DNA of 64,000 nucleotides, taken from Dolomedes plantarius (lineage: Eukaryota > Arthropoda > Arachnida > Araneae > Dolomedidae). A program made the position numbers and the translations under genes. A model generated the notes under the pieces. It saw nothing but the letters and a program-made list of their open reading frames with translations. It made no database searches and had not been told where the DNA came from. Position 1 is the stretch's first letter, and every line of letters begins with the position of its first letter. The stretch covers positions 99,946,332 through 100,010,331 of the forward strand of contig OU015495.1 of the NCBI GenBank assembly GCA_907164885.2. The letters are read 5' to 3'. Below are positions 59,493 to 64,000 of the stretch, in pieces.

Positions 59493-61330
59493 CCCGAAAG
59501 CTTTTGTTTAGTCAGTCAGTTGCGCATATTTTTATGCCATAGAGACTGCTCGTGAACTTCGCTAACGAAAAATATAAATGATCTTAGAAAAATCAATTTC
59601 AGTGATGGATCTTAGTAGAAGGAAAATGTCAAACATTTTCCTTTTACTTCGTTCTGAATACGAGAGTAGTCAGAACGAATACGGAATGAGAAGTGAAACC
59701 TTGCATTCAAACTTTCCCTAAGTTTACCAAATCTACTGGAATGTTTGTTGAATACGCGTCATCCTGTCGACAGAAGTAACAAAATTCGTTCCTTTCTCCG
59801 AATACTTCACAATAGTATTTGTGTTGATTTTTAATGAAATGTACGTTATATGCTAAACGTTTATTCTATCTTCAAATATCAAAAGCTTTTTCCATAAGCT
59901 GTTCCAAAAAGCTCTCTAACTCGATTAATTTGATTGCTTTATTTTTCTTGTTTATAACTCTGTTTTCTGATTCACCTACGTAAATAAAGTCAGAGTAAAA
60001 AATGTAAATAAACTTATTTATATTAAAAATAAGCAGTTAATTGTTTCTGATGTTGAAACATGTGCTGATACATTAAAAAAATTTTAGGAATGAATGCATT
60101 CTTATAAAATTTCTGTTGAAAATCTTAAGTCTTCAACAAATATTTTCGTAGAAACTGGTAAAGAGGGATAACAATAATCATAGAAATTTTTTCCAAAGAA
60201 ATCTAGAATTTAAAGTTTCAGTGGGTGTAACAACTGACTGTGTGTTTATTATGAGTTTGTTTTCATATATTGTGTCCACAGGTCCCTATTTACGTTGTTG
60301 TCTAAAAAAATACAGATGTGTAGATTACATAAGTGAGTGATTTGTTTTATCAGAAGTTTATTTTTAGTCCTATTTTGATAACTTGATGATCTCTATACTG
60401 CAGATAAGTTTTCTCTTTTCTTTAGATAAATGATGGGAATGAGAAATTCATCATATATTTCATGTCAATGATTACTGCCATTTTCTCAACGATGAGCGAT
60501 ACTGCACAAGTTTTAAGTAATTTCAACTCTTTACTCAAGTAAGGAAGGCTGATGAGATATGAACCTACACAATACTTTGCTTGTTCTTGTTTATGTGTCC
60601 TGTTTTATTTTTTTTTAATGTCATGGTTTTAAGCCCCTAACTGGAGTTTCAAATTTATCGATTCATTTGTTTCTTTTTGATTTACATTTACAACTTCTGC
60701 CAATTCTTATTATTTTTTAAAAAATTTCTATCCTTTTTGTAAAGAAATATTTAAAGTAACAGTGAAGTACCACGTCGTTTAAAAATGCTGTGAGAGGACA
60801 AAAGTACATTACTTTGAACACTTTTCTATATCTGTGTGCGGACAAACTACGAACTCATTGTTTAAAAAGAAACTTATTCTCCATCTAGTGCCGGTACTTC
60901 TAGATTCCTAAAACTGTTTATCTAGCTTAACACCCTTTTCAGGCCAGAAATTTTATCCCTAAATGACATTTCATCAATTTAATTTACGAGAAATCTCCCC
61001 TTAATGCCCTCAACCAGTACCAGTAAATTCATCTCTAATTTCAAATCATTATTCGCACTTTATTAATATAATTAAGCAGTCTGAACAACGCACTGAAACT
61101 TGATCTATGATTTTGAATTAAGTAAGTGGAATTTACACAGAAGAGCTGCTAACCGGTTAATTAATACATATTGACGTTCACAAATACTGCCAATTATTTA
61201 GACTTTTAGTGTCAGAATTGATTAAAATATTCCCCTTCAGATGCTAAATTGACTATACAGGTCTTTAAAACATAAAAGTGCATTATAAAATACGAAAAAG
61301 AAGTTGTAAAATAACTATTCGACTATCTTA
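59493..61330. other. Non-coding stretch, nothing recognised
   Basis: About 1.8 kb without supported features. Confidence 0.5.
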
Positions 61331-61338
61331 ATGTCAAA

Positions 61339-61710
61339 CAGGCCCTGATTTTTCATTAGGCTCAGTAGGCCCGGGCCTAGGGGCCCCCCAAAAAATATTA
61401 ATTTTAAAAGGAAAAAAGAAAAGATTCCCAATTGAATTTTTTTTCATTTTACATTTTTTAATAGCAATTTTTTATAATATCCTTTCAAATTTGATTGATT
61501 GATTGGTTCATCATACATAGTTATATGTATAGTTCATCATATGTATGTTATAGTGTATATAAGGGATTATTAAGTTTTTCTGGTTGCATTGTATTGGTGT
61601 TTTAATGATGAAGTTAATATGTTGTATTGCTTTTTGTTATTTGATAATGTTCTAGGCTTCTACGATTCAAATAGCCAATTCCTGATAAAATGGTACTTTC
61701 ACGATGACTC

Positions 61711-61771
<61 letters not shown>

Positions 61772-61859
61772 CAATTTTGGAAATTTTATGCACATCAGTG
61801 TTAGGGAGCCCCCATCCCGAGTTGTGCCTATAGTCAAGAATTTTCTAAATCGGGCCTTG
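61339..61859. mobile_element. hAT-type MITE
   Basis: A perfect 8-bp duplication ATGTCAAA (61331-61338 and 61860-61867) flanks ends CAGGCCCTGATTT and the complement CAAGGCCCGATTT. 521 bp, non-coding, with a 45-base poly-T tract at 61715-61759 followed by (GT)n. The GGCCCGGGCCTAGGGGCCCC block near the left end is self-complementary. Confidence 0.9.
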
Positions 61860-61867
61860 ATGTCAAA

Positions 61868-62573
61868 TGCTATTTAGATGTCAGTTAAGTTTTCTTTTCG
61901 CTTAAAGTAGAACACAGAATGTAGTGCTTTCTGTTTCGTTTATACAGTACGCGAATCTGAATTTGCACTAGTTCACAGTGACAGATTAATGCACGCAATT
62001 ACAGAGTCTTCCTGACTAAAATGTTTTACAGATTCTTTCCCTTAAAAGTTTCGAAATCACGAGCAGCTTTCGAATAGAAAAACTATGTAAAAAATCTCCC
62101 GTTGCACTTTCGTTAGAATCATGGAACTCTAAATGACCTTTAGAAAGTTCGGTGACGTTATACGATGTAGACATTTGATGCACCCTTTTAGGCCATTTGT
62201 CGTGGGTAGAAAACATACGAGGCTGAAGAGAGAGAGCTAATCGATACAAAACAAGGAAACAATTGATTTTTAGGATTCATTCAGACATGGCAGAATGAAA
62301 GAATTTTAATAACGGAATACGGGAAAAGATTCTTTAGCGAGTCAAATCAAATACAACAAAAAAATGTGTTGATCAGAGAAATTATTTATTAATGCAATAA
62401 TGCTTTCGTTCGAAGAAGAAACAAAATTAAAAAATAAAATAAAATAATATATATTTCTGTTTTTATTTTTGTTATTCAGTGAAATAAAATTCTGAAATTT
62501 ATATCAAGGCAAAACTTAATTGAAAAAGTCTTCTTGTGCAACCTCTCCAAATTGTACAAAATTTTCAATTGAT
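61868..62573. other. Non-coding stretch, nothing recognised
   Basis: No supported features. Confidence 0.5.
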
Positions 62574-62581
62574 AGTGTCTG

Positions 62582-62988
62582 CAGGCCCGGACTTAGAGAC
62601 CCAGGGCCCTTAGGCACTTGACATTTGGGCCCCCCACCATCTCGAGGCTATTTTGGAAATTTAGCAAATTAAATGCACTAGTACAGAACATATAATTTGT
62701 AATCGACTTTAACGACTTTAATAAACATCAGAATATTACAGTCTATGTTACTATAGTTGCGTTATGCTATAAAATTTACAGAATCACACGACGAACTTTC
62801 TTCTTTGCAAAAGAACGAAAAATATTTATTAAAAATTTATTTAGTAAAAATATTTATTATAATATTTTAGATAAAGCTTTTTGATAAGGCAAGCCAGGCT
62901 TTTGAGCTAATGTAAAGCCACCGGGGCCCCTAGGCTGGTTGGGCCCCTAGGCCGGGGCCTTGTAGGCCTAGGCAGAAATCCGGCACTG
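62582..62988. mobile_element. hAT-type MITE, same family
   Basis: A perfect duplication AGTGTCTG (62574-62581 and 62989-62996) flanks ends CAGGCCCGGACTTAG and the complement CAGTGCCGGATTTCTGCC. 407 bp. GGGCCC-rich subterminal sequence resembles 61339-61859, so the two are relatives. Confidence 0.9.
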
Positions 62989-63174
62989 AGTGTCTGTACT
63001 TCATTTCATTTTGGATGCGAAATTTGCTTATAAATTGATAACCGAAATAAAATTTAAACTTATTTATCAAATAATTAATATTATTGCTTTTATAGCCAGA
63101 AAGTTTAGCCAAACGTCTATTGAACAGTCAATTTCCCTTCAGAAAGATAATAAAATCAGTATAAAAATTTAGAC

Positions 63175-63819
63175 CAGGGGTTTCCAACCTTTTTCCTGCA
63201 TCGACCCATTTTATAAGAATGATTTTCTTCATCGACCCCCCCCCCCCCTTATTTTTCTGTATAATATACAGCATACAACATAATTATAATACTAATAATT
63301 ACTCATAAAACACTTAAAGATAACAATTTGACTAAGAATATGAACAAAAAATTAGAAAAAGTGGTTCATTAGGTTTATGTTTCCTTATTTTTGTACTATT
63401 TTCATTTTTAATTTCACAAATGAAAAACAAGATTTCAGAAACACAGACTGTAATTGCACTACATCACCAAGAAAAAAAACGAAACTGCTACTGATCGGTT
63501 GCATCGGTTGGACCCATGTGTTGTTTAAGGTCCAGTGGATTTCCTCAGTTCTGCCTAGTGTCGGCACCCAAATAAACGCAAACGGCGGCATTCGAGGCAT
63601 ATACAAAAGCGTCATGACATTCGACTTTAGATGCACGGATCCCTCCGCCCTATGCAAATCTGTATCTATACATATGGAAACGAATATTATTACCTAATAA
63701 TTACATTCCTAAAAAACAAATTAAATTTTAAAACAGAAAAATTTATCATCGACCCCTAATAGATCCCTGGAGTACAATAGACCCTTTTAAACTTCCATCG
63801 ACCCCGTTGGGAATCCCTG
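63175..63819. mobile_element. hAT non-autonomous element, family N1 copy 2
   Basis: A perfect duplication ATTTAGAC (63167-63174 and 63820-63827) flanks ends CAGGGGTTTCCAACC and the complement of GGGAATCCCTG. Collinear with 37977-38633, including poly-C after the left end and a conserved block open in the same frame (LLLIGCIGWTHVLFKVQWIS, then FDFRCTDPSALCKS). The block is also open on the other strand, so it may not be protein. Confidence 0.9.
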
Positions 63820-63827
63820 ATTTAGAC

Positions 63828-64000
63828 TTTTAATTATAAAATAAGAGGAATTACAATATATTTTATACTAAAAAGCTTCAGATGTTTCCTCTGCAGTGCT
63901 GTGAAAGATTCAATCATCTACTCATCTAACAGTATTAACGTTGCTCCATCTATAACGTCATGTATAACAGTGTCTCCACGTATAACAGTATAACGTCAGC
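63828..64000. other. Non-coding edge of window
   Basis: Ends in short degenerate TATAACGTCA/TATAACAGT repeats (about 63920-64000); nothing further supported. Confidence 0.4.

Overview
This window reads as non-coding, AT-rich animal DNA packed with transposon relics. I found no convincing host protein-coding gene, no rRNA gene and no genuine tRNA gene. The best guess at the source is an arthropod, probably a spider. The Tc1 transposase at 7723-8748 is of a kind I recall as very abundant in orb-weaver genomes, and the SINEs, Helitrons, mariners and long (TA)n arrays fit. Horizontal transfer of Tc1 and mariner elements makes this only a moderate inference.

Layout. 1-4.2 kb: mostly unique DNA, a hairpin at the start and a three-copy 160-bp tandem repeat. 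4.2-12.9 kb: a chain of DNA transposons joined by (TA)n arrays: a Tigger relic, a decayed Tc1, a SINE, a pogo-like element split by a near-intact Tc1, a perfect-hairpin MITE, another pogo-like element and a second SINE. 13-18.3 kb: a TTAA-type MITE carrying a Helitron, a dispersed 430-bp repeat, a second MITE, a second Helitron, a deleted mariner, and a mariner whose 3' end is duplicated in inverted orientation. 21.5-23.7 kb: an unclassified element with 16-bp inverted ends and repeated subterminal motifs. 23.9-27.1 kb: a hAT shell holding a mariner remnant, a small MITE and a Helitron. 28-40 kb: hAT MITEs, a 334-bp tandem duplication, a 0.58-kb (TA)n array, a second hairpin MITE, a deleted mariner, a pogo relative with a stranded DNA-binding-domain ORF, a hAT nested in a pogo-like element, and a solo LTR. 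40-60 kb: sparser, with three more TTAA MITEs, SINEs, a long-armed hairpin element, a piggyBac-like MITE and a hAT. 61.3-63.8 kb: three hAT elements within 2.5 kb, each with a perfect 8-bp target duplication.

Nothing here forms a pathway. The logic is that of insertion history: TA-targeting elements (Tc1, mariner, pogo) sit in or beside (TA)n tracts, hAT elements leave 8-bp duplications, and MITEs persist without their transposases. Every transposase I could read is broken, but one Tc1 copy lacks only a single codon. Boundaries given with a target-site duplication were read base by base; boundaries called approximate are alignments by eye.
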